23,781 nucleotides of DNA, taken from Silene noctiflora. Taxonomy: Eukaryota > Streptophyta > Magnoliopsida > Caryophyllales > Caryophyllaceae. The DNA is taken from contig VHZZ01000312.1 of NCBI GenBank assembly GCA_009801015.1, positions 146,097 to 169,877 of the forward strand, given 5' to 3'. Below the pieces are notes generated by a model. That model was not told the origin of the DNA. It did no database searches and saw only the letters and a program-made list of their open reading frames with translations. Shown here one piece after another: positions 8,452-18,032 of this stretch (positions are counted from its first letter, which is position 1; the number at the start of each line of letters is the position of its first letter). The position numbers and the translations under genes were made by a program.

Positions 8452-11180
8452 ATGGAATGGCCTCAAATCAAACCCAAGAAAAACCTTGAATTCAATCGTC
8501 TCAAATCCAATGATCTTATCACTGTAATTTCTCTCCTTTTAATTTTTTAATTGCTGTTTGTTAATTTCTTTTTCTGGGTAATTATGCATTTATGTTGGAT
8601 TTCAAATTAATTAGCTGCAAATTGCAAATTGAATAATGGGTTTATGTATTTGTTGCTGTTGATCATAAGTATACTTAGGAAAATATTTTGGTCTGAAAAT
8701 TTTTGATGATTTGATGGGTAAGATGAAGGTTAAATTTTGCTAAATTAAGGTTAATTTGCTGTAGAGGGGTAATTTTTGAGCTCAAAGATGAAAACTTTCT
8801 GATTTTGGTGGATAAATATATGCATATAATCTTATGTCAAGCATGGGGATGGGTTCTTCGCGGCTGAATGAAGCTGAGCTGAATTGAATTGAGCTAAACT
8901 AGGTTGAAGTCAGCTGAGCCGAAAAGAACACGGCCTTAGAGGTGTAAGTTTGTGATGGAAATGGAGGTTTGAAATTAAGCCGAAAAGAACACGGCCTTAG
9001 AGGTGTAAGTTTGTGATGGAAATGGAGGTTTTAATCTCTTTTAAAGAATGAGGATGTTGCAAATGTGTAATCCTGATTAAATATGGTATTCATACCATGC
9101 TTTATAATTCGGGTTACTGGGAGTCTTGATCCCGAACCAAGTATCCCATTCCATTTGTATTGTCTCCGAGTTTGGTATTCAACTTTGATCTCCGCTTTCT
9201 CACAATATACAATGCTTACTAGTTACTACTTTTGTAGAAGGATTTTATGAGATGGTTGTTTTCATAAATATAATATGACGGATTTGATGTTGCGCCTCTG
9301 CGTAAATTTAGAGAGATTAATGGTCATAGTTGACCATCAAAGTTGAATGAAGATAGTATACTAGTGTGATGAGGTAGTTCGACACTTTTAGGAGAGTTTG
9401 TAAGACATTTAGTATTATATCAAATGATTTTAAGTCTTATTTGTCGAACCACTTTCCACTGTACTAAAAAAATGGAATATTTCAAATGTAGAAGCGTATT
9501 TTTGCTTTGAAGTTGTGTACTGTGTCCCTGCACCCATATCCTCATTTAAGGACAAGGTCTCCGTGTCTCAAAATTTTAGTCATGCCGAATTTGACACTTG
9601 TAAGTTCCCGAGTTAGTGTAACATAGGTAGCATATACTCCGTATATTTTAGGAGTGATTGCTTAAATGATGTCCAACAAGGCAACTAGTATTGGAGGGAA
9701 CAATGAATAGACTGGGGTTATGTTGGAGAATAACACGGCTCTTGATAATATCGGTGTATGTGGTTGCCCTTCCTGTAAATGTTGCCATGTTGGATTGTAC
9801 TTCCGGTGCATTAGCCTTACATGATACATCCGATATCCACTATTTTATGGCTGGGTGGTGTTCTAAAATTAGATGTTTTTCATGATGTACTGCGAGAATA
9901 TCAACGATCGGAGTACTTGAATGCTGAAAGTGTTCAGTAACTTGCCCGTTTGATGTGGTTTCAAGTCGAACACATTTTTTGAATTAAGGAATCTCTCTAG
10001 GGATTAAATTATTGATTTACGACAGTGTTATATATTTATATCTAAGTCTTAAGATATCCAGGTACCCAACTGCTTATCATCTGTTGAGTCCAAGGCCTTT
10101 ATCAAAGTTGCAGAATCACTCGGTTTTGTGCACCAAGGTAGTCTTGGGCCAGCTAAAGGTGAAGCATATAGAGACAATGATCGAATCTCTGTCAATAACT
10201 CCTCGCTTGCTGATTTAATATGGGGATCTGGACTTAACAAACTATTCGACAACATAAAATTACGAGGGAAAGTTGCTGTCGGACTGAATCCAAATATCAG
10301 ATTTTACAGGTTTGTTTGTTGGTCACTCGTAATTAATTAGGAAATATAATCATTTAAGATAGAAGTCTTGCTGAAGTAGTTTACATAGATTGACCTCTCC
10401 AGTATTAGATTTTACAATTGTTTTTATCTTTTTAATTTCTTTATTAGAAGATAGACGAAAGTAAAACCTCTCATTTACTGTCAGATACAAGGCTGGTCAG
10501 CGTTTTGGGCGTCACATTGACGAAAGTGTAGATCTTGGTGATGGGAAATACACATACTATACACTTCTAATATATCTAAGTGGCGGCTCCAAATCCAAAA
10601 GCAAAAGTAACGGCAAGAGTTCTAGTGATGCAGAGCCTCTTGTTGGAGGTGAAACCGTGTTCTATGGATCAAGAAATAGTGTGGTGGCGGAGGTTTGTAC
10701 CCTTCTTAATTTATTTTTTGATGGGCGTTTCTCTTCATATGCATCCTTTGTCGATAATTCATCTTGAAAATTTTTCATACTACCTCCATCCAGCAAATTT
10801 CTTATAACGTCATCTTTGACTATAAGTTTTCCCAGATAAACGCAGAGACAATTTAAAATCGTGAAATGTTAAGTCTTAAAACAATTTTTCGGCACCATTA
10901 TATGAACAATCCGTATCTATTGTATATCATGAGGAAATTTCGGTCAAAGTTGACATTTTTTAACAAAGTCAAATGAAGACAATATAAATGGGACGAAGAG
11001 ATTATTTTAATAAATTATATTTGGCTAACCAAATGGTTCGAAATGCAGGTAGCTCCTGAAGAGGGGATGGCACTAGTTCATATCCATGGGGATAAATGTA
11101 TGTTGCATGAAGCCCGGAATGTCACGAAAGGGGTCAAGTATGTCCTTCGGTCAGATGTCATTTTCGCTAAAGCTTCCTAA
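8452..11180 (+). CDS. 2OG-Fe(II) oxygenase, prolyl 4-hydroxylase-like
   Basis: Four exons, 8452-8523, 10062-10309, 10485-10692 and 11049-11180, join in frame with GT-AG introns to give 219 aa. The double-stranded beta-helix region carries VGLNPNIRFYRYKAGQRFG (about 97-115), then H117-I-D119 as two Fe ligands, YTLLIYLSGG, GGETVFYG (161-168) and the distal His196 in LHEA. Lys206, ten residues after His196, is in the position that binds 2-oxoglutarate in prolyl 4-hydroxylases, so the active site looks complete. A Lys/Ser/Gly-rich loop (140-156) is inserted between two strands. There is no signal peptide or membrane segment, so unlike collagen-type plant P4Hs it is probably cytosolic or nuclear. 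The substrate cannot be told from sequence. The start is the only ATG that gives a short in-frame first exon joined to the conserved VPNCLS start of the domain. Confidence 0.88.
8524..10061 (+). other. Long intron 1 of the oxygenase gene
   Basis: This is a 1538-nt intron, ACT|GTAATT to ATCCAG|GTACCC. It contains a tandem direct duplication: a 54-nt unit at 8917-8970 recurs without visible change at 8978-9031 (period 61). A run of GAATTGAATTGAGCTAAAC and similar GAGCTGA words precedes it (8868-8920). The 64-aa frame at 9691-9885 inside the intron has no family resemblance and is not called. Its length contrasts with the 175- and 356-nt later introns. Confidence 0.75.
8917..9031. repeat. Tandem 61-bp-period duplication
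   Basis: The two 54-nt copies begin AGCCGAAAAGAACACGGCCT and end ATGGAGGTTT. They appear identical base by base, so the duplication is recent or kept uniform. It lies within intron 1 of the oxygenase gene. Confidence 0.9.
10780..11002. mobile_element. Degenerate Stowaway-like MITE in intron 3 of the oxygenase gene
   Basis: The left end CTACCTCCATCCAGC (after TA at 10778) and the right end GGGACGAAGAGATTA are loosely inverted versions of the Stowaway terminus CTCCCTCCGTCC. The decay is large and only one clear TA flank is present. The intron around it is 10693-11048. Confidence 0.45.
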
Positions 11181-11813
11181 TTATGGTATCAATTGTTATT
11201 ATCCGAGAATTATTTGCGTCTATACATTGCCTTCTGAAATTTTGATTTACAGTGTAAATTGTTGAGCAAATCCTGGTACTATAATGAAAAATCTGATTTA
11301 CAGTGTAAACTGAAAATTCCCGTTCATTCCCGAAGATCTTTTGCTTCGACAGTCTTTCATTTCTTTTGGAGTCGACATATTGTAACCGTAGTTAGACGGC
11401 TCTCACATCCGATTAAATAGTGAAATAAAAAAAGTAGGTTGTGAGAGGTCGTAAGTCAAGACGGTCTTAAGCAAGACCAACTGTATGAAATAAGGTATAT
11501 AAGTAGTCTGTAATATGTACTCTGTTATAGTTCCGAGATAGGCAAGTTTATAAATACAACGGTTTCATATAAGTTTTTGTATTCTATCTACGCGATAGGT
11601 TAAATGCAAAGATAGTGATTAATGAGTGATTAATTCTTAAATCACATAATAATAAAAATAATATACAGTAGTTTAATTACCCTGCAATAATTTATAGTAC
11701 TATTATCTCAACAAACATAGGGCCTAAAGAACTTACCCTGTTTCGCTCTTTCCGTTTCTCCCCTTCAATGTCGCGCTATTTCTGTGTGTCAATGGCATGA
11801 TGATTGATGATAC
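11181..11813. other. Convergent intergenic region
   Basis: These 633 nt separate the 3' ends of the oxygenase (+) and peroxidase (-) genes, so both 3' UTRs fall here. An AATAAA at 11424-11429 (+) is a possible polyadenylation signal for the oxygenase, rather far at about 245 nt. GATTTACAGTGTAAA occurs twice (11247-11261 and 11294-11308) as a short direct repeat. No gene seen. Confidence 0.5.
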
Positions 11814-13040
11814 TCAATTCACAGATCTACAATGCCTTCTAACTTCTCCATGGTGATTTACGCCATTATTTCCGAGTTTCACCATAGACGTGGCAAAGTC
11901 CGTGAAGAACAATTCCGTATATTTAGCATATGACTCGACTAAATACTTGGTTCTGTGATCATTGTACAATGCTTGATCTGAGCCTAGTATACCCTTTCCT
12001 GCTATGAGTCTCTTATAGTAATCGTTGTCGAATATCTTTGAGGTAGAGTCGAGAGAATACCCTGCGTTATGGTCCTCGTTATGCTTCGGACATTTCATTC
12101 GAAGAATGTGAGCAAACCAAATATCCATAGTCGGGTCGATGTCGTATTTGTGGCTAAAATGTCTGAGTCGAGATTGGAAGGACGCGCAGTGAGCCGTGCC
12201 TAGGGAATGCGCCCCAGAGAGCGCTACTAAATCTTTCGTGCTTAGTCTTCTTTCGGAGAAGCTATGAATTAGTTCCGTCACGTTTATGGATGGTCTTGGT
12301 AGGTCAAATGTATCGAATGCATTGGATCTTCTTCCATCTTTTCTCCCTTTGAGAACTTTCCAGTACGGTCCTCCACTCTGATAAATGTTAAAAATACGAT
12401 AAAAGACCGTCTAACAATAAGTTCATTGTCGACAACCCAGTTACTCAATTTTAACAGTGTATATCGAGTATTACTGGTTTGACAACGAATGAAGTTCTAA
12501 AAGAAAGCGGTTTGTCTGAGATTCATTACCAAGTGAACCGCGTCTCTAGCTGCAATGGCGATTATATCAGCACAAGAGACCGTCTTAGGGCAAGCTTCTT
12601 CGAGCTTAGCTTTCGCATCATCTATCACATAATAAGCTCGGACTGACAAGTTTGCTGGACTATCTTTCTCGGCTGTGTTCTTGTGAGTCGAGTCTAAGAG
12701 AAGTGATGCATCACAACCCTAGATGATACTCAACGAGATGACGTTATCTTATTTTCCTGTCTTTAAACACACACAATCGTAAATGTACAAAAAGATGTAA
12801 GAGGAGGGACCGGGGACGTACCGTTATGAAACAATCATGAAAGAACAATCGGACGAGGCGAGCTGGGACTTTAGAATCATGCATTGCTGCATAAAAAACA
12901 GCATCTGCAATGATTTTTTCAGCTTCTGGACATGTTTCATCATAATAATCAGAATGAAGCCTTGCCTTTGTTTGTAAGACCGAAATGGCGATCAACATAA
13001 GAGAAAGAAAGCTGTGGTGTTTTTGTAGTAATTTAGCCAT
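11814..13040 (-). CDS. Class III secretory peroxidase
   Basis: Three exons, 13040-12822, 12718-12530 and 12377-11814, with phase-0 GT-AG introns, give 323 aa, normal for the family. Residues 1-26 form a signal peptide (hydrophobic [13 protein letters not shown], then QTKA). The catalytic distal site is [11 protein letters not shown] with Arg64 and His68; the haem-binding proximal His193 lies in [12 protein letters not shown]. All eight disulfide cysteines are present (37, 70, 75, 116, 122, 200, and those in MKC and RHC). [10 protein letters not shown] and GGPYW are also intact. It should use H2O2 to oxidise phenolics in the cell wall or vacuole. The C-terminal [14 protein letters not shown] and [11 protein letters not shown] resemble the peroxidase 66 type. 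The usual third intron is absent. An in-frame upstream ATG at 13130 would add 30 residues, but 13040 places the signal peptide first. Confidence 0.93.
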
Positions 13041-13194
13041 CAAGTGTTTCGAGTTCAAGAAGTCGGAATGGAATGCTGTTTTGTGCTTATAACTTCCAAG
13101 ATGTTTTTCAAATTTAAGGAAATTTGTCATTAAATTATTATTATTAGGTGAAATTCATAGCTAAGGAACAAAGTTTGCAGGTTGCAGCTACTCA

Positions 13195-13201
13195 TTTTAT
13201 A
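13195..13201 (-). promoter_or_regulatory. Possible TATA box of the peroxidase gene
   Basis: TATAAAA on the minus strand, in the context CGATATAAAATGAG. It lies about 65 nt before the upstream ATG (13130) and 155 nt before the chosen start (13040). Either transcription begins near 13165, or a start site lies further in and removes the upstream ATG. Inferred from motif and distance only. Confidence 0.4.
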
Positions 13202-13423
13202 TCGAAATTATATTATTTTATTTTCCGACTTAGGATTAGTCTCTTAATTGTAGGATGAATTACGGAAGCATTTCTTCAAGACTACAGAAGGATGGTCGCA
13301 GACTCGCGGCCCTTTGTTCCGCCACTGGATTTATTCAAATATACTGTATATTGCAGACTGTTCAGTACGAGCACACAAATCGGTTCCTTCTGTTTCTAGT
13401 TGGGTCATGGTTATAGATTCATA

Positions 13424-13654
13424 CTCCCTCCGTCTTTTTTAATAGTATTCTCCGTCTAATGTTTACGGTCATTTTTGGTATGGCAGGTTGATCTTTAACT
13501 TGCAGAAAAAAATTGAGAAGATTTATGAAATGTTGGAACTAGGACTCTATCTGTATATTCTTTCAGTCTTTCCGTCTTTGTCATTTGTTTACCTTTTGTG
13601 TTCATATGAACGGTATTTTAATCCAAGGTAAACAAATGAGTGAGACGGAGAGAG
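13424..13654. mobile_element. Stowaway MITE 1
   Basis: CTCCCTCCGTC at the left and GACGGAGAGAG at the right are the inverted Stowaway termini, flanked by TA on both sides (13422-13423 and 13655-13656). At 231 bp and non-coding, it is a typical Tc1/mariner-derived MITE. Arms inside pair as GGTAAACAAATGA against TCATTTGTTTACC. It lies between the peroxidase start and the MOCOS-like gene's 3' end. Confidence 0.88.
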
Positions 13655-13690
13655 TACAATATAGATCAATCTAAACATTTCCACAGTATC

Positions 13691-13696
13691 TTTATT
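13691..13696 (-). terminator. Polyadenylation signal candidate for the MOCOS-like gene
   Basis: AATAAA on the minus strand, 82 nt after the stop codon. The cleavage site expected 10-30 nt further (about 13660-13680) would fall just ahead of the Stowaway element's edge at 13654. Confidence 0.5.
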
Positions 13697-13777
13697 CATG
13701 AAAGATAAGAGTTTTTAACCAGCTAACATGCTGTCATATGACTGTAAAAAACTCAAAAAACTCGAGTAAAATCATAA

Positions 13778-15850
13778 TTAGAACTCAACAGTGTTCTGAT
13801 TCAATGCAGTATATCTCCATCTTTCTTTCTCAACAAAATCTGCATCCAAGAACTGAGCTATGAACACCCATAACCTATAAGCATCTGCAAAATTTGCTAT
13901 GAACCCGAATGCAGCCGTCACTACTCTTATGCCGAGATCACCCTTTTCTTTCTTTCTGTTCCCTGAACTTTCCTTTGCTTCGAATCTACGCTTCTCGAGT
14001 ACTACACTCTTCTCATTCGCGTACTTATCAGGAAACCAAATGTGGTGTAGAAAACTGTAACTTAGCGATATACTCTTTCTGTCAGCAAGTTTCTGTATTA
14101 GAATTGGCTCTACTTTTTCACCTTTCCAATCGAAAACATTGAAGGCCAAGGCAGGTCCTCTGTCGAACTTAATCTTAGGCCCGTATATTCTGACTAAGGG
14201 AACTCTAGCATCAACATTTGGATGTTGGAGCTTCGACAACGCTTGTATTAGCCAGTTGACGAGATACCGGCTCCTGCTATTCACCAGTGACAAACCTACA
14301 GAATCAACATGATCCAAACACCTACATTCTACTTCAGAATTCCTCTTTCGGATATTCCTTGCAGATTGTTTCTCGAAAACATTCTCAAGTTCTTCGATTT
14401 CAGAGGGTTTATTTCCTTTTTGTCGTACGCACATACCCTTTATTCTCATGGGTAGTTTCTCAAAAACATTCTCCAATTCTTCGATTTCAATCCGTTTCTC
14501 TCCATTTTGTTTCTCGAAAACATTCTGTAACTGTTTGATTTCGTAAGGGCTCTCCTCGCTTCTTTGTGTGCTCGTACCCTTGTTTATCCCCGAAGTAGAG
14601 GTCTCCCCATGTTCCCACTTTGATGTAAAGGAACTAAACGAAGAACCGAGTTCATTTTCTAGCTCAATCTCATCATTTTCGACATTAGAAGATTCATCAG
14701 TCATGTAAAACAGCTTTTTTGCTGAAATAATGCTAACAATTCCTGCAGTACAATCTTCCAGGATCGAAACAGCCGATTTCTTGACAAATAAACACCCAAA
14801 CCCTGATGGGTTTTCCCCAAAAACCTTGTAAAATGAACAAATCAGAAAATCAGGCTGAAAAATCGACAGTCCGAGGCTATCCATGTCTTTCGGACCCACT
14901 GCACACGCATCCAGCAACACATGCCAACCGTGTTCCTGAGCTACCTTCATCCATTGATACGAGTACCTCGCTCCACTCACTCTCGACTGAAGTTGAAACA
15001 CAAATAACCCTTTTCCTCTCTTGCAACTTCCTATTTTCTTACTAGTGATCATACTTCTCAATTTCGAGGCGTGAATTTTCAGTTTAGGCCAAGTAAACTC
15101 TGCTGCCATCGAATTTGCACCTCTTTTTTCCGAGGTACTGATCATTGTGTCGATAGCCTCAGTGTCATGATCGTAAACCGTCAGTAATTTCTTACATGAC
15201 CCAAATGGGTATGATTCTGCTAGTAATTTAAATGCTGATGTTCGATTCGCTGTCAAAATCAGAGAATAATCATCTTCAGAAATATTCAGGAATTCTCGTA
15301 TCCTGTTTTTGATCGCCATTTCTAAATTCGACTCATTCCCACCTTCTGTAAGCTGCTGCGTGAGGTTCACGGACTTGTACGACAAATGGAAAACCGGGAA
15401 ATCAGAACTATGAGGCGGTACTTGAGGCGGAGATGTTGCAGTTGAAGCAAATGGATATGTTTGAGACAACTGATTATGAAGCTGTGAAAACGAGTACAAC
15501 CCAATGCCAATATAATCAAGACAAACTTGATTCGAGAGGGAAAGATTGTAATACTCGCGTGTTCTAATTTCGTCGATTTTGTATGTTTCAGTGTACTGTG
15601 GATATGCTCTGATAAACTGAGCAAATGCTTCTTGTAAACCAGGCAAAGAATCCGGGTTGTTAAAGTCGGTATTTGGGAAAAGAGAGGTAGAGGTGGTATC
15701 GGCGAAATTCCTACGTGCTTCGACCCGTGAATTTACGGGTGTTTTTGACACGGTGGCGGGTTTTTCGGGTTCGTTTAAGGTGAATAATGGAGCAGGATAG
15801 CAACCATTGAAGCATAATTGGGTGACTTCCCTTGTAGAAGGTGATTGCAT
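13778..15850 (-). CDS. MOCOS-like PLP-fold (aminotransferase class V/NifS-type) protein
   Basis: An intronless 690-aa frame. After a Cys/Pro-containing N-terminus (QLCFNGCYPAPLFT), a conserved region runs ~65-380: FAQFIRAYPQY, REYYNLS, CLDYIGIGLYS, LTANRTSAFKLLAESYPF, VLLDACAVGPKDMDSLGLS with Asp314 (pyridine-N contact in this fold), and SFYKVFGENPSGFGCLFVKKS with Lys342 as the probable PLP Schiff-base lysine. Residues ~385-505 are an acidic, then basic, low-complexity linker. The fold resumes at CRCLDHVDSVGL, LVNWLIQALSKLQHP and a C-terminal GIRVVTAAFGFIANFADAYRLW. The molybdenum-cofactor sulfurase ABA3 ends in a MOSC domain, which is missing here, so this belongs to the plant MOCOS-like group whose substrate is not known to me. 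The linker contains three EI(E/K)(E/Q)L(E/Q)NVFEK repeats. Single-exon structure is usual for the group. Confidence 0.88.
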   Translation of the reverse strand: MQSPSTREVTQLCFNGCYPAPLFTLNEPEKPATVSKTPVNSRVEARRNFADTTSTSLFPNTDFNNPDSLPGLQEAFAQFIRAYPQYTETYKIDEIRTREYYNLSLSNQVCLDYIGIGLYSFSQLHNQLSQTYPFASTATSPPQVPPHSSDFPVFHLSYKSVNLTQQLTEGGNESNLEMAIKNRIREFLNISEDDYSLILTANRTSAFKLLAESYPFGSCKKLLTVYDHDTEAIDTMISTSEKRGANSMAAEFTWPKLKIHASKLRSMITSKKIGSCKRGKGLFVFQLQSRVSGARYSYQWMKVAQEHGWHVLLDACAVGPKDMDSLGLSIFQPDFLICSFYKVFGENPSGFGCLFVKKSAVSILEDCTAGIVSIISAKKLFYMTDESSNVENDEIELENELGSSFSSFTSKWEHGETSTSGINKGTSTQRSEESPYEIKQLQNVFEKQNGEKRIEIEELENVFEKLPMRIKGMCVRQKGNKPSEIEELENVFEKQSARNIRKRNSEVECRCLDHVDSVGLSLVNSRSRYLVNWLIQALSKLQHPNVDARVPLVRIYGPKIKFDRGPALAFNVFDWKGEKVEPILIQKLADRKSISLSYSFLHHIWFPDKYANEKSVVLEKRRFEAKESSGNRKKEKGDLGIRVVTAAFGFIANFADAYRLWVFIAQFLDADFVEKERWRYTALNQNTVEF
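14369..14542 (-). repeat. Three in-frame repeats in the MOCOS-like linker
   Basis: EIKQLQNVFEK (residues 437-447), EIEELENVFEK (455-465) and EIEELENVFEK (484-494) are spaced 18 and 29 residues apart. The DNA is repeated as well (TCGAAAACATTC or close variants on the plus strand near 14374, 14460 and 14513). The units look amphipathic and could form short helices. They lie in the variable linker, not in the catalytic core. Confidence 0.85.
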
Positions 15851-15902
15851 TCTTTTGTGTTTTGCTTCAATTTTTGTGTGTTTTGTTTTGTTGATTTGTG
15901 CT

Positions 15903-15911
15903 CTTTATATT
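15903..15911 (-). promoter_or_regulatory. Possible TATA box of the MOCOS-like gene
   Basis: AATATAAAG on the minus strand, about 53 nt before the start codon. It would place transcription start near 15873 and leave a 5' UTR of roughly 25 nt. Motif and distance only. Confidence 0.4.
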
Positions 15912-16744
15912 TTGGTTGTGTATGTTGGAGGATTGTTTCTTTGTCTATTTTTGAATGAAGCCTAAAGATATTTCGCAAATACGTATATAAGACGGTTTTA
16001 CACAAGTATAGGTAAAACAGGTTGGTTATAACTGCTTTCAATTAATATGAATCATGATTGCGTAAAACTGTAAAAGCGCCTTATATGTGACTAACCGAAG
16101 ATATTTAGTATTTTTACTCCTTCCAATTCAGATCAAATTTTTGTATATTATTATGTGATTTTTTTTTTAGAAAAGTGAGTAATTTAATCTGGATTAGAGC
16201 AGTATGTCACGAGATGATTCAAATAAATGTTTGTTTTCGTTTTAGACATAGTTTTTTTTATTGTAAACTGGGGTGTCCACCGTTGACAACAGTGTGTAAT
16301 CCCTTCGCCACCGGTGCTCTCACGAAAAGGTAAACGGCTGACTAAAGAGTTTGTTCCATTTTCATGAGCAGGGATCGAACCCTTAACCTGTACTAGTATG
16401 CAGTTGTTTTGAATCGGTTTAAGTTTTAACTTTTCATTATTATTGAAAAATTGTGTATTAAATCTCGGTCTCTTATAGATAGATCCTGAATTATATTTTC
16501 ATTTATTAGCTTACAAATATACGAGAAATACATTATAAATTTACCGTTTTTCCCATATTTAAGACCGATTAATTATAAAAGTTTCATTTTCTTAGAGTCA
16601 ATATTAAGATTGAGAATTTTATATAATTTGGAATAATGATGAAAAATCAAGAATAACGTATGGTTTGGTTTAAAGATATCGTTTTCATGAAGGAAATTCC
16701 TTAGATTGGAAGTATTTTAAAGGTATGGACAACCCTACTTTAAT
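15912..16744. other. AT-rich intergenic DNA upstream of the MOCOS-like gene
   Basis: No gene. AGGGATCGAACCCTTAACC (16370-16388) resembles a pol III box B on the minus strand (GGTTCGATCCC), but no box A was found at the right distance. The region from about 16260 to 16420 could be a degraded retroposon or retrotransposon fragment. The rest is unremarkable. Confidence 0.45.
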
Positions 16745-16752
16745 TAAAAATA

Positions 16753-16939
16753 CAAAGCGTCTTGCTTGTGACGGACACTATCCGTCACAAGTTGAAGACG
16801 GATAGTACCTCTCTCACAATATGCAAGTGGCACGAAACATGGATGCTCCATTTCCCACCCACTTGTCCTCTCACTTACTTTATTGTGAGAGGAACACTAT
16901 CCGTCTTCAGCTAGCGTCCGTCACAAACAAGACGCTTTG
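16753..16939. mobile_element. MITE, GTGACGGACACTATCC family, most symmetric copy
   Basis: 187 bp with 24-bp terminal inverted repeats differing at one base. The left starts CAAAGCGTCTTGCTTGTGAC; the right is the inverse of CAAAGCGTCTTGTTTGTGAC. Immediate flanks are identical 8-mers, TAAAAATA (16745-16752 and 16940-16947). Because this flank is AT-rich it could also be read as the TA dinucleotide of Tc1/mariner elements. Inside, subterminal arms GTCCGTCTTCAGC/GTTGAAGACGGAT and CCTCTCACAATAYGCAAGTG fold back. Non-coding. Confidence 0.85.
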
Positions 16940-17094
16940 TAAAAATAATGGTAATAAGGTATGGAGAGCACCACCTTAAAAGCATTAATTGGACAAAGGC
17001 TCTTATTATGGGGCATACTATCATGACCTTTAACTTGCTTTTTTTTTGTCTTTCTAGCTACATTTGTGGACCTTGACTAGTCTCTCAAAATTGG

Positions 17095-17266
17095 TTTTCA
17101 TACGTTGTGACGGGTTATAAATTGTGATTAAAAATAATTATTTTATAATAAAAAAGTAACTAATTATAAATTTTTATTTTAGTAGATAATGGTGATATTT
17201 TATTGTTAAATAATTAATTTTTTCATCACAAGCTTATAAGTTATAACGCGTCACAAATGAAAATTT
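17095..17266. mobile_element. Small AT-rich MITE with TTGTGACGSGTTATAA termini
   Basis: TTGTGACGGGTTATAA (17105-17120) is inverted as TTATAACGCGTCACAA (17241-17256), with one mismatch. The pairing extends outward over TTTTCAT/ATGAAAA. Between them is AT-rich DNA with further inverted pieces (ATTGTGAT and ATCACAAG). Target duplication unclear. It shares the GTGACG word with the larger family nearby but not the interior. Confidence 0.6.
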
Positions 17267-18023
17267 GCGTTCAGGAATTCTACTTCATCAATCATGAACA
17301 ATGCCAAGTGTCATGCTTATTCTTGCTCCATTTAAATATATTGATTGAGTTAATTTTGTATAAAACGATTTTATGTAAAATAAGATTAAATTTATGTTTG
17401 TATATCTCTAGCAAACAAATTGGTAATATGCAATTTCTTTTGTAAGGGTATTAAAGTCAAATAAAAAGTGATTTTATACAAATTCTTTTTTAAGGTTATC
17501 TTAAATAATAATTTGTAAATTTAATTGTGCTTTTTATTTCACTTTATTTATCCGTGTTTTTAAAACTAGGAGAAATAGTGAAATATACTTCGCATGTAGG
17601 ATTTAGTGTAATATAATTATTTTCAAAACATTTGGAGAAACAAAGTAAAAACTATTTCGTGTTTGGTATAAATACCCTTGTTAGATGAGAAAATTGATTG
17701 ATTAAGCTAAAAACAATTTAATCCAAAGGACATAATTACTTCCACATTATCAAACAACTATATTAAACAAATTGTATTTTCTCAACCGATTTTATATTAA
17801 CAATTCATTGGTTAAAGGTATTGTAAACTGTAAACCACACACATCGATATATATGTGCAAACATACTTCGAAAATACAATAATATTTGAGATGAAATTAC
17901 GAACTAATTAAAATAGCTGATATCTACTAATTTTACAATTAGCAACATAATTTACTTATTATGCACTTTATAGTGATGGGTACAATAGCACTTAAAAGTA
18001 GAATTTATTTATCAGACAATTAA
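17267..18023. other. AT-rich intergenic DNA, nothing recognised
   Basis: Very AT-rich, no supported coding frame. The 62-aa frame at 17257-17445 starts inside a transposon end and has no known domain. Confidence 0.6.
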
Positions 18024-18032
18024 TTGATATGA

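Noticed and set aside
9691-9885. 64-aa frame with a hydrophobic stretch
   Set aside because: It lies inside intron 1 of the oxygenase gene, has no start-context or family support, and ends at random.
10012-10340. Overlapping frames around oxygenase exon 2
   Set aside because: Other-frame or read-through versions of the true exon, which ends at a GT donor at 10310.
13909-15045. Plus-strand frames opposite the MOCOS-like gene
   Set aside because: Shadows of a long, motif-rich minus-strand coding frame.
16370-16388. Box B-like GGTTCGATCCC (minus strand), possible tRNA or SINE
   Set aside because: No box A at a suitable distance and no cloverleaf, so only a remark in the intergenic entry.
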